Of a DNA stretch of 64,000 nucleotides, positions 50,476 to 59,434 are shown one piece after another. Within the stretch, counting starts at the first letter, position 1. Each line of letters begins with the position of its first letter. The position numbers were made by a program, and so were the translations under genes. Origin of the DNA: Tabrizicola sp. (GTDB lineage: Bacteria > Pseudomonadota > Alphaproteobacteria > Rhodobacterales > Rhodobacteraceae); assembly GCF_016792905.1 (NCBI RefSeq), contig NZ_JAEULP010000088.1, positions 62,001 to 126,000 on the forward strand, in the 5' to 3' direction. Under the pieces are notes generated by a model, which saw only the letters and a program-made list of their open reading frames with translations, was not told the DNA's origin and ran no database searches.

Positions 50476-50757
50476 TGGGAAGTCCGAAGTCTGTCGCCAT
50501 GCCGGACCAGCCGAAGGCAGACGCGCTTCGCCGGTCGTTCATGTCATCCCTGGCCCGGATTGCTCCAGGCGGATGACGTCAGCAGGCTGCCACAGGTCCC
50601 GACATAAGGCGCACTCCGGGGGGCCGTCGTGGCCCGTGCGGGATGTTGTATAAGGCGAACCGGCAGGCCGCACAATGGACAGCTTCCCCGCCAACGCATT
50701 TCCTAAGATCTGGTAAATGTCCGCGACCAACCCATTGATTTCATGGTGTCCAAAAAT
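50476..50757. other. Intergenic region between rluD and the YjhX-like gene
   Basis: No gene supported. Two short direct repeats (GGACAGCTT) and a GC-rich stretch near 50618-50640 are visible. A minus-strand frame running through here is the antisense extension of rluD. Confidence 0.4.
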
Positions 50758-50774
50758 CTGTCCACCGTGGACAG
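50758..50774 (-). terminator. Intrinsic terminator after rluD
   Basis: CTGTCCAC (50758-50765) pairs perfectly with GTGGACAG (50767-50774). On the minus strand it is followed by ATTTTTGG. The stem lies 7 bases after the rluD stop. Confidence 0.8.
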
Positions 50775-50780
50775 CTTTTG

Positions 50781-51815
50781 TCAGCCCCTCCGCAAGGCCG
50801 CGATCAGCCCGGCCATGTCGGCAGGCAGCGGCGCGGAAAACTCCAGCCTCTCCCCCGTCACCGGATGGTCGAACCCCAGCGTCGCCGCATGCAGCGCCTG
50901 CCTCGGGAAGCCGTTCCCGACCGCCGCCCCCTGCCCCAGCGCGGCCCCCAGCCGCTTTTTCCCGCCATAGGTCTGGTCCCCCACCAATCCGTGCCCGGCA
51001 TAGGCCAGGTGGACCCGGATCTGATGCGTCCGACCCGTCTCCAGCCAGCAGTCGACCAGCGCCGCCTGGCCCCCGAACCCCTCCACCACCCGCGCCCGGG
51101 TGACGGCGTGGCGGCCCTGGTCCCAGACCACCGCCTGCCGCTGCCGGTCGGTCCGGTGGCGGGCCAGGAGGGTCGCGATCCGCAGGATGCCGCCCGCCTC
51201 GAAGCTGATCCCCTTCAGCCCGCGCAGCCTTGGATCGGCGCTGGAGGGCACGCCATGGACCACCGCCAGATAGTGCCGCGTGACCGAGTGATCCTCGAAC
51301 TGGCGGGCAAGGCCATGATGCGCCCGGTCCGATTTGGCCACCACGAGGAGGCCGGACGTATCCTTGTCGATCCGGTGCACGATCCCCGGCCGCCGCTCGC
51401 CGCCGATCCCCGACAGCGTGTCGCCGCAATGGTGGAGCAGCGCGTTGACCAGCGTGCCGGAGGGAGACCCCGGCGCGGGGTGGACGACCATCCCGGCAGG
51501 CTTGTCGATGACGACAAGATCGGCATCCTCCCACACCACGGTCAGGGGAATGTCCTCGGGCAGGGTCTCAACCTCGATCGCCGGGTCGAGCCGCAGGGTG
51601 TAGACCTCTCCCTCCACCACCTTCGCCTTGGGGTCGGTCACGGCCACCCCGTCGCGGAAGACGGCCCCCTCGGCGATCATCCGCATCAGGCGGGACCGCG
51701 ACAGCGCCGCTTCCTCTGGCACCGCGGCGGCAAGCGCCTTATCAAGACGGCCGGGGGCGTCCTCGCCGATGGTCACGGTCAGCGTTCCGTCCCCGTCCTC
51801 GAAAGGCCCGTTCAT
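50781..51815 (-). CDS. rluD: 23S rRNA pseudouridine synthase RluD type
   Basis: 344 residues from the ATG at 51815 (GGGAGA 6 bases upstream). An S4 domain (RLDKALAAAVPEEAALSRSRLMRMI) precedes the RluA-family catalytic domain: VVIDKPAGMVVHPAPGSPSGTLVNALL, HRIDKDTSGLLVVAKSD with the catalytic Asp, and ETGRTHQIRVHLAYAGHGLVGD. It modifies uridines 1911/1915/1917 of helix 69. The 5' end overlaps the divergent small membrane gene. Confidence 0.93.
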   Translation of the reverse strand: MNGPFEDGDGTLTVTIGEDAPGRLDKALAAAVPEEAALSRSRLMRMIAEGAVFRDGVAVTDPKAKVVEGEVYTLRLDPAIEVETLPEDIPLTVVWEDADLVVIDKPAGMVVHPAPGSPSGTLVNALLHHCGDTLSGIGGERRPGIVHRIDKDTSGLLVVAKSDRAHHGLARQFEDHSVTRHYLAVVHGVPSSADPRLRGLKGISFEAGGILRIATLLARHRTDRQRQAVVWDQGRHAVTRARVVEGFGGQAALVDCWLETGRTHQIRVHLAYAGHGLVGDQTYGGKKRLGAALGQGAAVGNGFPRQALHAATLGFDHPVTGERLEFSAPLPADMAGLIAALRRG

Positions 51816-52158
51816 GTCGTCTCCCATGTCCGACCCCGCCACGCCCGATGCCTCCGATCCGGTCCTGCCGCCCAGCCTGCGGCTTCTGAAGTGGCTGGTC
51901 ATCCTGCTGACGCTGTCGATGATCGGGGCCGTCATAACCGTGGTCTGGCTGCTTGTCACCCGGATGCCCCAGTCTTTCGGTGCCCCGGCCCCACAGGTGC
52001 CTGCCGGGCTGGCGCTGCCCGAGGGCAAGACCGCCGCCGCCGTGACCTTCGGCCAGGGCTGGACCGCGGTCGTCACAACCGACGAACACATCCTGGTCTT
52101 CGGCGCGGATGGCAGGCTGCGACAGGAGGTCACGATCTCGCCCGCACCCGGGCCTTGA
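51814..52158 (+). CDS. Small membrane protein divergent from rluD (DUF6476-like)
   Basis: 114 residues from the ATG at 51814 (GAAAGG upstream) or 110 from 51826. One membrane helix (about 28-48, WLVILLTLSMIGAVITVVWLLV) is followed by a periplasmic tail (GKTAAAVTFGQGWTAVVTTDEHILVFGADG). This type of gene often lies beside rluD in Rhodobacteraceae. Function unknown. Both this ATG and the rluD ATG use the same CATG palindrome on opposite strands. Confidence 0.75.
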   Translation: MSSPMSDPATPDASDPVLPPSLRLLKWLVILLTLSMIGAVITVVWLLVTRMPQSFGAPAPQVPAGLALPEGKTAAAVTFGQGWTAVVTTDEHILVFGADGRLRQEVTISPAPGP

Positions 52159-52221
52159 CCGACCGCACAGCCATGGGGCTACTGTCGGCCCCAAGATTCA
52201 TTCGGTTGGTGTGCGCAGTTG

Positions 52222-53901
52222 ATGGCTTCCCTCGCTTCCCTGTCCAGGTCAGAAGGGGAACAGCGGCGCGAAGAATTGCAGCGCCAGTACCGCATCCTGC
52301 GCAGCGAGTTTGTCCCCCGCATCCTTCTGGTCGCCTTCGGCTACGCGATCTGCTCAATCTATGTGAGCCTGATATTGTTGGCGGCTCTGTTCCTGGTCGA
52401 GCTGGTTGGCGAGTTCATCTCTCAAGGACTGTTGCGCGGGCTTGACCCGACAAGATCGCCCGTCCGCTACCGGGCCTTCCTTCTGTCGCTGGTACCGATG
52501 GAGGCATCGCTCGTCACCGCTGCCGGGCTCTTGTGGATGCATGACGACCCCTATGCCAAGGCGATCGCCATCGCCATCACCATGACAGCGCTTCTTCACC
52601 TGTGCTCGGTCCGGTCGATCCACCTCGCGCTTGGGATGATCGGCATGGCAACGGTTGCGACCGTGGCGCTGGTGTTCAACACACTGCACTGGGTTGGCCT
52701 TGGCAACTGGACCGGGCTGGCGGTTTCAACGGTCACGGCGCTCGTCGGGCTAGGCTATGCGGCCATCGCCATGGTGTCGAACAACCGCCTGCACCGGACC
52801 GGAGACGAGGCCGCTGCAACGGCGCGAGCGGCGAATGAGGCGAAGGGGCGGTTCCTCGCGCAGATCAGCCATGAGCTGCGGACCCCTTTGAACGCGGTCA
52901 TCGGATTGAGCGAGATTGAGGCGGCAGCGGCGACGGGTGCGTCGCGGAAGCGGCTGCGGACGGTCGTGACCTCGGCCCGTGACCTTGCGGTGATGCTGGA
53001 TGACGCGGTCGACTATTCGGCCATCACCGAAGGGCGGGTCACGGTCACGCCGCGGCCGGTTTCGGTGCCCGCCGAGCTTTTGGGCAATCTCCTGGCCTTC
53101 GAGTTGCAGGCCCGCAAACAGGGCCGCGATCTTGTGGTCACGGTCGACGCGAATATGCCCGATGTCCTCATGATCGACGGGCAGCGGGTCCGGCAATGTC
53201 TTGGCAACATGATCGGCAATGCGCTGAAGCACACTTCGCACGGGCCGGTCGCAGTGCAGGTCCGCCATGCGAAAGGTCGCCTGGTGATCGACGTGGCCGA
53301 CGAGGGCCCGGGCATCCCGCAGGAATCGCACGAGAAGGTTTTTGAGCCGTTCTATCGCGGGTCGAGCGGGACGCCAGGCGTCGGCCTGGGACTGGCGATC
53401 AGCCGGGCCGTTGCGCGGCAGATGGCGGGCGACCTCGTCGTCGTGCCCTCGGTCCGTGGTGCGACCTTCCGGCTGACGGTCCAGGCACCCGAGGCCGAAG
53501 CCGCGACCGAGCGCAAGGGCGCCGCCGATTTCCGCAATACGACGATTCTTGTCGTGGACGACATCTCCACGAACCGGATGGTGGCCGCGCAGCTTCTGGT
53601 GGCGACCGGGGCGCGAGTGATCGAGGCTTCGGGCGGCCCGGAAGCGCTGGCGCGGCTGGCCCAGGGCGGGATAGACGCGGTCCTTCTGGACCTGATGATG
53701 CCGGACATGGACGGACGCGAGACTCTGCGCCGGATCCGGGCGGCGCATGGACGGAGTGTGCCGGTGGTGGCAATGACGGCGGATGTCCTTTCAATTCATG
53801 GCGAGGACGACCTGAGTTCGGCCCTGGACGGGTTCCTGCCGAAGCCGATCCTGCCAGAAACGCTGCGCGACGTGCTGGGTTCCGTGCTGACCCGGGGTTG
53901 A
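52222..53901 (+). CDS. Hybrid sensor histidine kinase with C-terminal receiver
   Basis: 559 residues. About six N-terminal membrane helices (35-205) lead to a HisKA domain with the H-box FLAQISHELRTPLNAVIG (about residue 215), a HATPase domain (NMIGNALKHTS, DEGPGIP, GVGLGLAISRAVARQMAGD) and a receiver with the phospho-Asp in LLDLMMPDMDG. There is no extracellular sensor domain, so the membrane block is probably the sensor. No response regulator with an output domain is adjacent, so its partner is elsewhere. It precedes the amidase/ABC region by 87 bases. Confidence 0.9.
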   Translation: MASLASLSRSEGEQRREELQRQYRILRSEFVPRILLVAFGYAICSIYVSLILLAALFLVELVGEFISQGLLRGLDPTRSPVRYRAFLLSLVPMEASLVTAAGLLWMHDDPYAKAIAIAITMTALLHLCSVRSIHLALGMIGMATVATVALVFNTLHWVGLGNWTGLAVSTVTALVGLGYAAIAMVSNNRLHRTGDEAAATARAANEAKGRFLAQISHELRTPLNAVIGLSEIEAAAATGASRKRLRTVVTSARDLAVMLDDAVDYSAITEGRVTVTPRPVSVPAELLGNLLAFELQARKQGRDLVVTVDANMPDVLMIDGQRVRQCLGNMIGNALKHTSHGPVAVQVRHAKGRLVIDVADEGPGIPQESHEKVFEPFYRGSSGTPGVGLGLAISRAVARQMAGDLVVVPSVRGATFRLTVQAPEAEAATERKGAADFRNTTILVVDDISTNRMVAAQLLVATGARVIEASGGPEALARLAQGGIDAVLLDLMMPDMDGRETLRRIRAAHGRSVPVVAMTADVLSIHGEDDLSSALDGFLPKPILPETLRDVLGSVLTRG

Positions 53902-53988
53902 CCGATAGCGGCAAGCCATGTCGGTTGCGGGCATGACGGGGGCTTCGGACAGACGGCAGTCTGAAGATGTCAGCAGGGAGAGGCCGGA

Positions 53989-55425
53989 ATGATCGGAGAT
54001 CTTGGCGCAGCCGACGCAACCGAACTGGCGGCAATGGTCGCACGCCGCGAATTATCGCCAAGTGAACTGCTGGATGCGGCGCTGGCTGCGGTCGAGGCGC
54101 GAAATCCTGCGATCAACGCGGTGGTGCTGGTGCAGGAGGGCGTGGCGCGGAAGGCGATTGCCGAGGGCCTGCCGCCGGGACCCTTCCGGGGGGTGCCGTT
54201 CCTGATCAAGGACCTGGGCTGCGAGGCGAAGGATTTCCCGTCGCACAACGGCTCGCGCCTGTTCGCGAACACGGTTTACCCCGGCGATTCCGCGATCTTC
54301 GAGCGGATCAGGGCGACGGGGGTCGTGACTTTCGGGCGCACGACCAGCCCCGAGGGCGGGGTTGGTACGGTGACGGAAGCGGCGGTCTACGGCGGGCCGA
54401 CACGGAACCCGTGGAACCTTGACCATACCTCCGGCGGGTCCTCCGGGGGGGCGGGGGCGGCGGTGGCGGCGGGGATCGTCGCCATGGCGCATGGGTCCGA
54501 CGGGGGCGGGTCGGTGCGGATACCGGCCTCGTCCTGCGGGCTGTTCGGGTTCAAGCCGACGCGGGCGCGGCTGCCGGACGGGCCTTATGCGGGCGAAGGC
54601 TGGGCGGGCATGGCGATCGACGGGTTCCTGACGCGGTCGGTCCGCGACACGGCGGTGATGCTGGACGCCTGCGCGGGGCCGGACCTGGGCGCACCCTATG
54701 TAGCGCCGCCGCTCCACCATGGCCATGCGGCAGCGATCAGTCGTCCGCCGCGCCGGTTGCGGGTGGCGATCTGCGACACCACGCTGACCGGCGCACCGAT
54801 CCATCCCGAGGTGGCCGAGGCGGTACGGGCCGCCGGGCGCCTGCTGGAATCGCTTGGCCATGCGATCGAACCGGCGCGGCCCGACGCGGATGTGCCGATG
54901 ATGATGCGGGCCTGGACGGACATCGTCGGTGTCGGCACGGCCCTGTCGATCCGGTCGAAACTGGGCGACCGTGCTCCGCGCGCAGAGGAGGTGGAGGGCG
55001 TCAGCCGGGGCGCCTGGGCACATGCGCAGGGGCTGCATCCGACACGCTACCTGCAGGCGGTCGGCGAGATCCACGCCTTTGGCCGCCAGATGGCCGGGTT
55101 CTTCGACCGGGGGCCGGATGTGCTGCTGACGGCCACGCTGGCCGAGCCGCCGGCCAGGGTCGGTCGCTTCACGCCGACGACCGAGGACTATGTCGCCTAT
55201 CGCACCGGCCCGCAGGGCATCTTCGCCTACTCGCCGTTCTGCGCCGCGTTCAACGCCAGCGGCCAGCCCGCCGCCTCGCTGCCTCTCGGCTGGTCCTCGG
55301 ACGGGTTGCCGATCGGCGTCCATCTGGCGGCAGGCTATGGCGAGGATGAGCTTCTGATCAGTCTCTGCGCAGAAGTCGAGCGCGCGGCCCCCTGGACGGC
55401 AAAGCGCGCACCCGTGGCGGGGTGA
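53989..55425 (+). CDS. Amidase (amidase-signature family)
   Basis: 478 residues; GGGAGAGG lies before the ATG. The Ser-cisSer-Lys triad is visible: FLIKDLG (Lys), TSGGSSGG (cis-Ser) and [13 protein letters not shown] (nucleophile Ser). It hydrolyses amides, perhaps an N-acyl or aryl amide brought in by the neighbouring ABC importer. It is the first gene of the amidase-ABC-amidase block; ABC genes follow after 77 bases. The substrate is not assigned. Confidence 0.92.
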   Translation: MIGDLGAADATELAAMVARRELSPSELLDAALAAVEARNPAINAVVLVQEGVARKAIAEGLPPGPFRGVPFLIKDLGCEAKDFPSHNGSRLFANTVYPGDSAIFERIRATGVVTFGRTTSPEGGVGTVTEAAVYGGPTRNPWNLDHTSGGSSGGAGAAVAAGIVAMAHGSDGGGSVRIPASSCGLFGFKPTRARLPDGPYAGEGWAGMAIDGFLTRSVRDTAVMLDACAGPDLGAPYVAPPLHHGHAAAISRPPRRLRVAICDTTLTGAPIHPEVAEAVRAAGRLLESLGHAIEPARPDADVPMMMRAWTDIVGVGTALSIRSKLGDRAPRAEEVEGVSRGAWAHAQGLHPTRYLQAVGEIHAFGRQMAGFFDRGPDVLLTATLAEPPARVGRFTPTTEDYVAYRTGPQGIFAYSPFCAAFNASGQPAASLPLGWSSDGLPIGVHLAAGYGEDELLISLCAEVERAAPWTAKRAPVAG

Positions 55426-55502
55426 CGCGGAAGGAATCGCTTGTCAGCGCAGAATTGCTCGGATCAATATGATCAAATATGGGGAGTCGAAGGGGGACGA
55501 CC

Positions 55503-56567
55503 GTGGCCGATGAGGTGACGATCTCTGCCCGGAATGTCGTGAAGGCCTTCGGGCAGGGCGCAGCTACGGTGCGGGCGCTGGACGACGTTTCGGTGGACAT
55601 CCGGCGGGGAGAGTTCTTCACGCTTCTGGGGCCCTCGGGCTGCGGCAAGACCACGCTTCTGCGGCTGATCGCGGGCTTCGAGATGCCGACCGACGGCACG
55701 ATCCTCTTGGACGGGACCGACATCACCACGCTGCCGCCGAACCGGCGGCCGGTGAACACGGTGTTCCAGAGCTATGCGCTGTTTCCGCACCTGACGGTGG
55801 CGCAGAACATCGCCTTCGGGCTGGAGATGCTGGGTAAGCCCGCTGCGGAAGTGAAGACGCGGACGGCGCAAATGCTGGCGCTGGTCAAGCTCGACGCGAT
55901 GGCGGGGCGCAAGACCAGCCAGCTTTCGGGCGGGCAGCAGCAGCGGGTGGCACTGGCCCGCGCTCTGGCGCCGCAGCCGAAGGTGCTCTTGCTCGACGAG
56001 CCGCTGAGCGCACTGGACCTGAAGCTGCGCAAGGAGATGCAGATCGAGCTGAAGCGGTTGCAGCTGGAGACCGGCATCACCTTCATCTTCGTCACCCATG
56101 ACCAGGAAGAAGCCCTGACCATGTCCGACCGCATCGCGGTGATGAGTGCGGGCAAGATCCAGCAGGTCGGCACGGCGAAGGACATCTACATCCACCCGAA
56201 GAACCGCTTCGTCGCCAGCTTCATCGGCGAAACCAACTTCCTGACCGGCGCCGCCGAAGACAGCACGCTGCGCCTTGGCACCGGGGAACGGATCGACGTG
56301 CCGGGTCTGCGGGCGGGTGGAAGCGCAACCGTCAGCGTGCGACCGGAGCAGTTGCGTCTCGGCAAGGCGGAAGACGGCGGGTTGCAGGCCAAGGTCAGGA
56401 CGCTGGTCTATTTCGGCACCGACACGCATTGCCATCTTGCGCTTGCCGACGGCACCGAGGTCGTCGCGCGCCTGCAAAGCCCGGCCACGGGCGAGGCTGG
56501 TCTGTCCGAGGGGCAGGAGGTCGGCGTGAGCTTTGCCAAGGGCGCCGTGCAGCGGGTGGAGGACTGA
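55503..56567 (+). CDS. Polyamine-type ABC transporter ATPase (PotA/PotG-like)
   Basis: 354 residues starting at GTG 55503 with AAGGGGGA upstream; an ATG at 55479 has no ribosome site. Walker A GPSGCGKTTLLRL, signature LSGGQQQRVALARAL, Walker B VLLLDEPLSALD, and a C-terminal TOBE domain (VRPEQLRLG). NTVFQSYALFPHLTV is the Q-loop block typical of spermidine/putrescine importers. The stop overlaps the permease start (TGATG). Confidence 0.95.
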   Translation: MADEVTISARNVVKAFGQGAATVRALDDVSVDIRRGEFFTLLGPSGCGKTTLLRLIAGFEMPTDGTILLDGTDITTLPPNRRPVNTVFQSYALFPHLTVAQNIAFGLEMLGKPAAEVKTRTAQMLALVKLDAMAGRKTSQLSGGQQQRVALARALAPQPKVLLLDEPLSALDLKLRKEMQIELKRLQLETGITFIFVTHDQEEALTMSDRIAVMSAGKIQQVGTAKDIYIHPKNRFVASFIGETNFLTGAAEDSTLRLGTGERIDVPGLRAGGSATVSVRPEQLRLGKAEDGGLQAKVRTLVYFGTDTHCHLALADGTEVVARLQSPATGEAGLSEGQEVGVSFAKGAVQRVED

Positions 56568-57475
56568 TGAGCCCCGCCGAGGAAACCGCCGTCCGGGATC
56601 AGGTGCGCAGCGCCTGGTATCTGTCGGCCCCGGCGCTTGCGGTGCTGACCCTGGCGGCGGTCGGCCCCTTGCTGATCGTGCTGGTCTATTCCTTCCTGAC
56701 CCCCGGCACGCATGGCAACATCGAATGGATCTTCAGCCTGGAGGGATGGCGCGGCGTCCTCTTTGAATACGACATCTTCGACGACACGCTGAAGCTGGCC
56801 GACGGCAACCTGACGATCTTCTGGCGGTCGGTGAAACTGTCCTTCGTGACCACGGTGCTGACCTTCATCGTGGGCTTTCCGACCGCCTGGTTCATCGCGA
56901 CGCGACCGACGAAGGCCCGGGCGGCCTGGCTGTTCCTGATCACCATTCCCTTCTGGACCAACCTTCTGATCCGGACCTTCGCCATCAACCAGATCATCCG
57001 CAACGAGGGCGTTCTGAACACTCTCCTTTTGAAAGCCGGGGTGATCTCGACGCCGATCCAGCTGACCTATACCGATACCGCTCTGCTGATCGGGATGGTC
57101 TATGTCTATTTGCCGCTGATGGTGCTGCCGCTCTTCGCGACCATCGACCGCTTCGACATGCGGCTTCTGGAGGCGGGCTACGACCTTTACGCAAGCCGCT
57201 GGCAGGTGCTGCGCCGGGTGATCCTGCCGATCATCAAGCCGGGGATCATCGCGGGCTCGATCCTGGTCTTCATCCCCTGCCTTGGCGCCTATGTGACCCC
57301 GCGCATCCTGGGCGGCGGCAAGAACATGATGATCGGCAACTTCATCGAGCTGCAATTCGGCCAGGGCAAGAACTGGCCGCTGGGCGCGGCGCTGTCGGTG
57401 GCGCTGCTGGTGATCGTGACCATCGCCCTCCTCGTCTATGTCCGCACCATCAGCGGGGAGCGCAAGAATGGCTAG
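56567..57475 (+). CDS. Polyamine-type ABC transporter permease 1 (PotB/PotH-like)
   Basis: 302 residues. Six membrane helices; the EAA loop is EAGYDLYASRWQVLRRVILPIIKPGIIAG. LIRTFAINQIIRNEGVLN is a PotB/PotH hallmark. The start is coupled to the ATPase stop and its stop overlaps the second permease by 8 bases, so the three are one operon. Confidence 0.94.
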   Translation: MSPAEETAVRDQVRSAWYLSAPALAVLTLAAVGPLLIVLVYSFLTPGTHGNIEWIFSLEGWRGVLFEYDIFDDTLKLADGNLTIFWRSVKLSFVTTVLTFIVGFPTAWFIATRPTKARAAWLFLITIPFWTNLLIRTFAINQIIRNEGVLNTLLLKAGVISTPIQLTYTDTALLIGMVYVYLPLMVLPLFATIDRFDMRLLEAGYDLYASRWQVLRRVILPIIKPGIIAGSILVFIPCLGAYVTPRILGGGKNMMIGNFIELQFGQGKNWPLGAALSVALLVIVTIALLVYVRTISGERKNG

Positions 57476-58274
57476 GCGGCGTGATTTCGCGGTGAACGAC
57501 CTGCCGGGCGCGACGCTGATCTCGATGCTCGTCTTCATCGGGCTTTACGCCCCGATCCTGGTCCTGATCGTTTATTCCTTCAACGCGGGCGACAGCGTGG
57601 CCAAGTGGCAGGGCTGGTCGCTGGACTGGTATCGCACCGCCTGGGCCAACGACGAGGTCAAGGCCGCGACCTGGGTCAGCCTGGTGGTCGCCACCGGGGC
57701 TGCGGTCCTGTCGACGGCGCTGGCCACGATGGCGGCCCTTGGCACGACCCGGCGACCGGCATTCCGGGGACAGACCTTCATCTACGTGATGATCAACCAG
57801 CCGCTGATGGTGCCGGAAATCGTGACGGCAGTGGCGCTGCTGCTGGTGACGGCGGCGATCAAGAAGGCCACCGGCTACAGCGGCCTTGGCTATCTGATCG
57901 TGGCCCATGCCGCCTTCTGCATTCCCTTCGCCTATCTGCCGATCCGCGCCCGGCTGGAGGGGATGGACCTGACGCTCGAAACCGCGGCCTCGGACCTGTA
58001 CGCCAGCCGCTGGCAGACGTTCCGGCGCGTCACCCTGCCCCTCTTGATGCCCGGCATCCTGGCGGGGGCTATGCTGGCCTTCGTGACCTCGCTGGATGAC
58101 GTGGTGATCACCGAATTCATCAAGTCGCCCGGACAGGACACGCTGCCGACCTATATGCTTGGCCAGCTGCGCCGGGCGATGAAGCCGGACGTGAACGCGA
58201 TCTCGACACTTCTTCTGGCGCTGACGCTGGTGCTGCTGTCGGCGTTCTTCCTACTGACCCGAAACCGCAAGTGA
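57468..58274 (+). CDS. Polyamine-type ABC transporter permease 2 (PotC/PotI-like)
   Basis: 268 residues, six membrane helices. The EAA loop is ETAASDLYASRWQTFRRVTLPLLMPGILAG and DDVVITEFIKSPGQDTLPTYM follows, as in PotC/PotI. The ATG at 57468 lies inside the end of the first permease. It precedes the binding protein by 46 bases. Confidence 0.94.
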   Translation: MARRRDFAVNDLPGATLISMLVFIGLYAPILVLIVYSFNAGDSVAKWQGWSLDWYRTAWANDEVKAATWVSLVVATGAAVLSTALATMAALGTTRRPAFRGQTFIYVMINQPLMVPEIVTAVALLLVTAAIKKATGYSGLGYLIVAHAAFCIPFAYLPIRARLEGMDLTLETAASDLYASRWQTFRRVTLPLLMPGILAGAMLAFVTSLDDVVITEFIKSPGQDTLPTYMLGQLRRAMKPDVNAISTLLLALTLVLLSAFFLLTRNRK

Positions 58275-58320
58275 CCTGCGGGTGAAGCTGCAGGCAATGA
58301 TCCAACTGAAGGAGACACCG

Positions 58321-59346
58321 ATGAAGACACTGCTTGGCGCTGTTGCGCTCATGATGGCGGGAACCGCCCTCGCCCATGCCGAGGGCGAGCTGTTCCTTTA
58401 CAACTGGGGCAACTACACCAGCCCCGACATGATCAAGAAGTTCGAGGACAAGTATCAGGTCAAGGTAACGATCACCGACTTCGACTCGAACGACACCGCG
58501 CTGGCCAAGGTCGAGGCGGGCGCCTCGGGCTTCGACCTCGTCGTCCCCTCGGCGGGTTTCGTCGGCATCTATGCCGAAAAGGGCCTGATCCAGAAGCTCG
58601 ACCTGTCCAAGCTGCCGAACCACAAGAACATCGCCCCCGAATGGCTGGATGTCGCCTGGGATCCGGGCCGGGAATGGAGCGTTCCGTGGCAGTGGGGATC
58701 GACGGGCATGTCGGTCAACGTCAAGGACTATGCCGGTGACATCAACACCAGCGACATCTTCCTGAACCCGCCGGCCGAGCTGGAAGGCAAGATCAACGTC
58801 ATCCCGGAAATGGGCGACGTGCTGGCGCTGGCGACGATGTGGGCGGGCGGCACGGTCTGCTCGGAAGACCCGGAAGTGATGAAGAAGGTCCGCGACGCCC
58901 TGCTGGCCGCGAAGCCCAAGTGGATGTCGATGGACTATTCCACCGTCGAGAAGATGATCAACCACGACTACGCCGCGACCGTCGACTGGAACGGGTCCGC
59001 GATGCGGGCGCGGCTGGGCAACCCCGACGTGGCCTATGGCTATCCGAAGGAAGGCTATGGCCTGTGGATGGACAACGTTGTGCTCTTGTCGGACGCGAAG
59101 AACGTCGACAACGCCTATCTGTTCCTCGATTTCATCATGGACCCGGAAAACGCGGCGATGCTGTCGGCCTTTGCTCGCTATGGCAACGGCATCGCCGGAT
59201 CGGACGCCTTCATGCCGGAGGACATGAAAACCGCGCCCGAGATCGTGCCGCCGGCCGAATTTGCCGCCAAGGGCCAGTTCGTGACCGTCTGCACCGGCAA
59301 GGCGCTGGAGTACCAGACCGCGATCTGGACCGAACTGCAGAAGTAA
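58321..59346 (+). CDS. Polyamine-type periplasmic binding protein (PotD/PotF-like)
   Basis: 341 residues with signal peptide 1-20 (cut after AHAEG). ELFLYNWGNYTSPDMIKKFEDKYQVKVTITDFDSND is the PotD/PotF opening with the NWGNY/TSPD pattern; GFDLVVPSAGFVGIYAEKGLI and SVPWQWGSTGM follow. AAGGAGACACC precedes the ATG. The binding site residues for polyamines were not checked one by one, so another amine-like ligand is possible given the flanking amidases. Confidence 0.93.
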   Translation: MKTLLGAVALMMAGTALAHAEGELFLYNWGNYTSPDMIKKFEDKYQVKVTITDFDSNDTALAKVEAGASGFDLVVPSAGFVGIYAEKGLIQKLDLSKLPNHKNIAPEWLDVAWDPGREWSVPWQWGSTGMSVNVKDYAGDINTSDIFLNPPAELEGKINVIPEMGDVLALATMWAGGTVCSEDPEVMKKVRDALLAAKPKWMSMDYSTVEKMINHDYAATVDWNGSAMRARLGNPDVAYGYPKEGYGLWMDNVVLLSDAKNVDNAYLFLDFIMDPENAAMLSAFARYGNGIAGSDAFMPEDMKTAPEIVPPAEFAAKGQFVTVCTGKALEYQTAIWTELQK

Positions 59347-59371
59347 GGTCCGGCCCGCCTGTCGAACCGGC

Positions 59372-59402
59372 GAAGCGGGAGGGTGTCGCACCCTTCCGCT
59401 TC
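59372..59402 (+). terminator. Hairpin between the binding protein and amidase 2
   Basis: GAAGCGGGAGGGTG (59372-59385) pairs with CACCCTTCCGCTTC (59389-59402), 14 bp with one G-T and a 3-base loop. Only CTGTGTTG follows, so termination may be partial and the amidase can be a weakly expressed read-through gene. Confidence 0.7.
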
Positions 59403-59434
59403 CTGTGTTGAACATTACCGCCCGGAGGGTGCCC

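Noticed and set aside
55479-55502. ATG at 55479 as start of the ABC ATPase
   Set aside because: No ribosome site precedes it, while GTG at 55503 has AAGGGGGA at good spacing.
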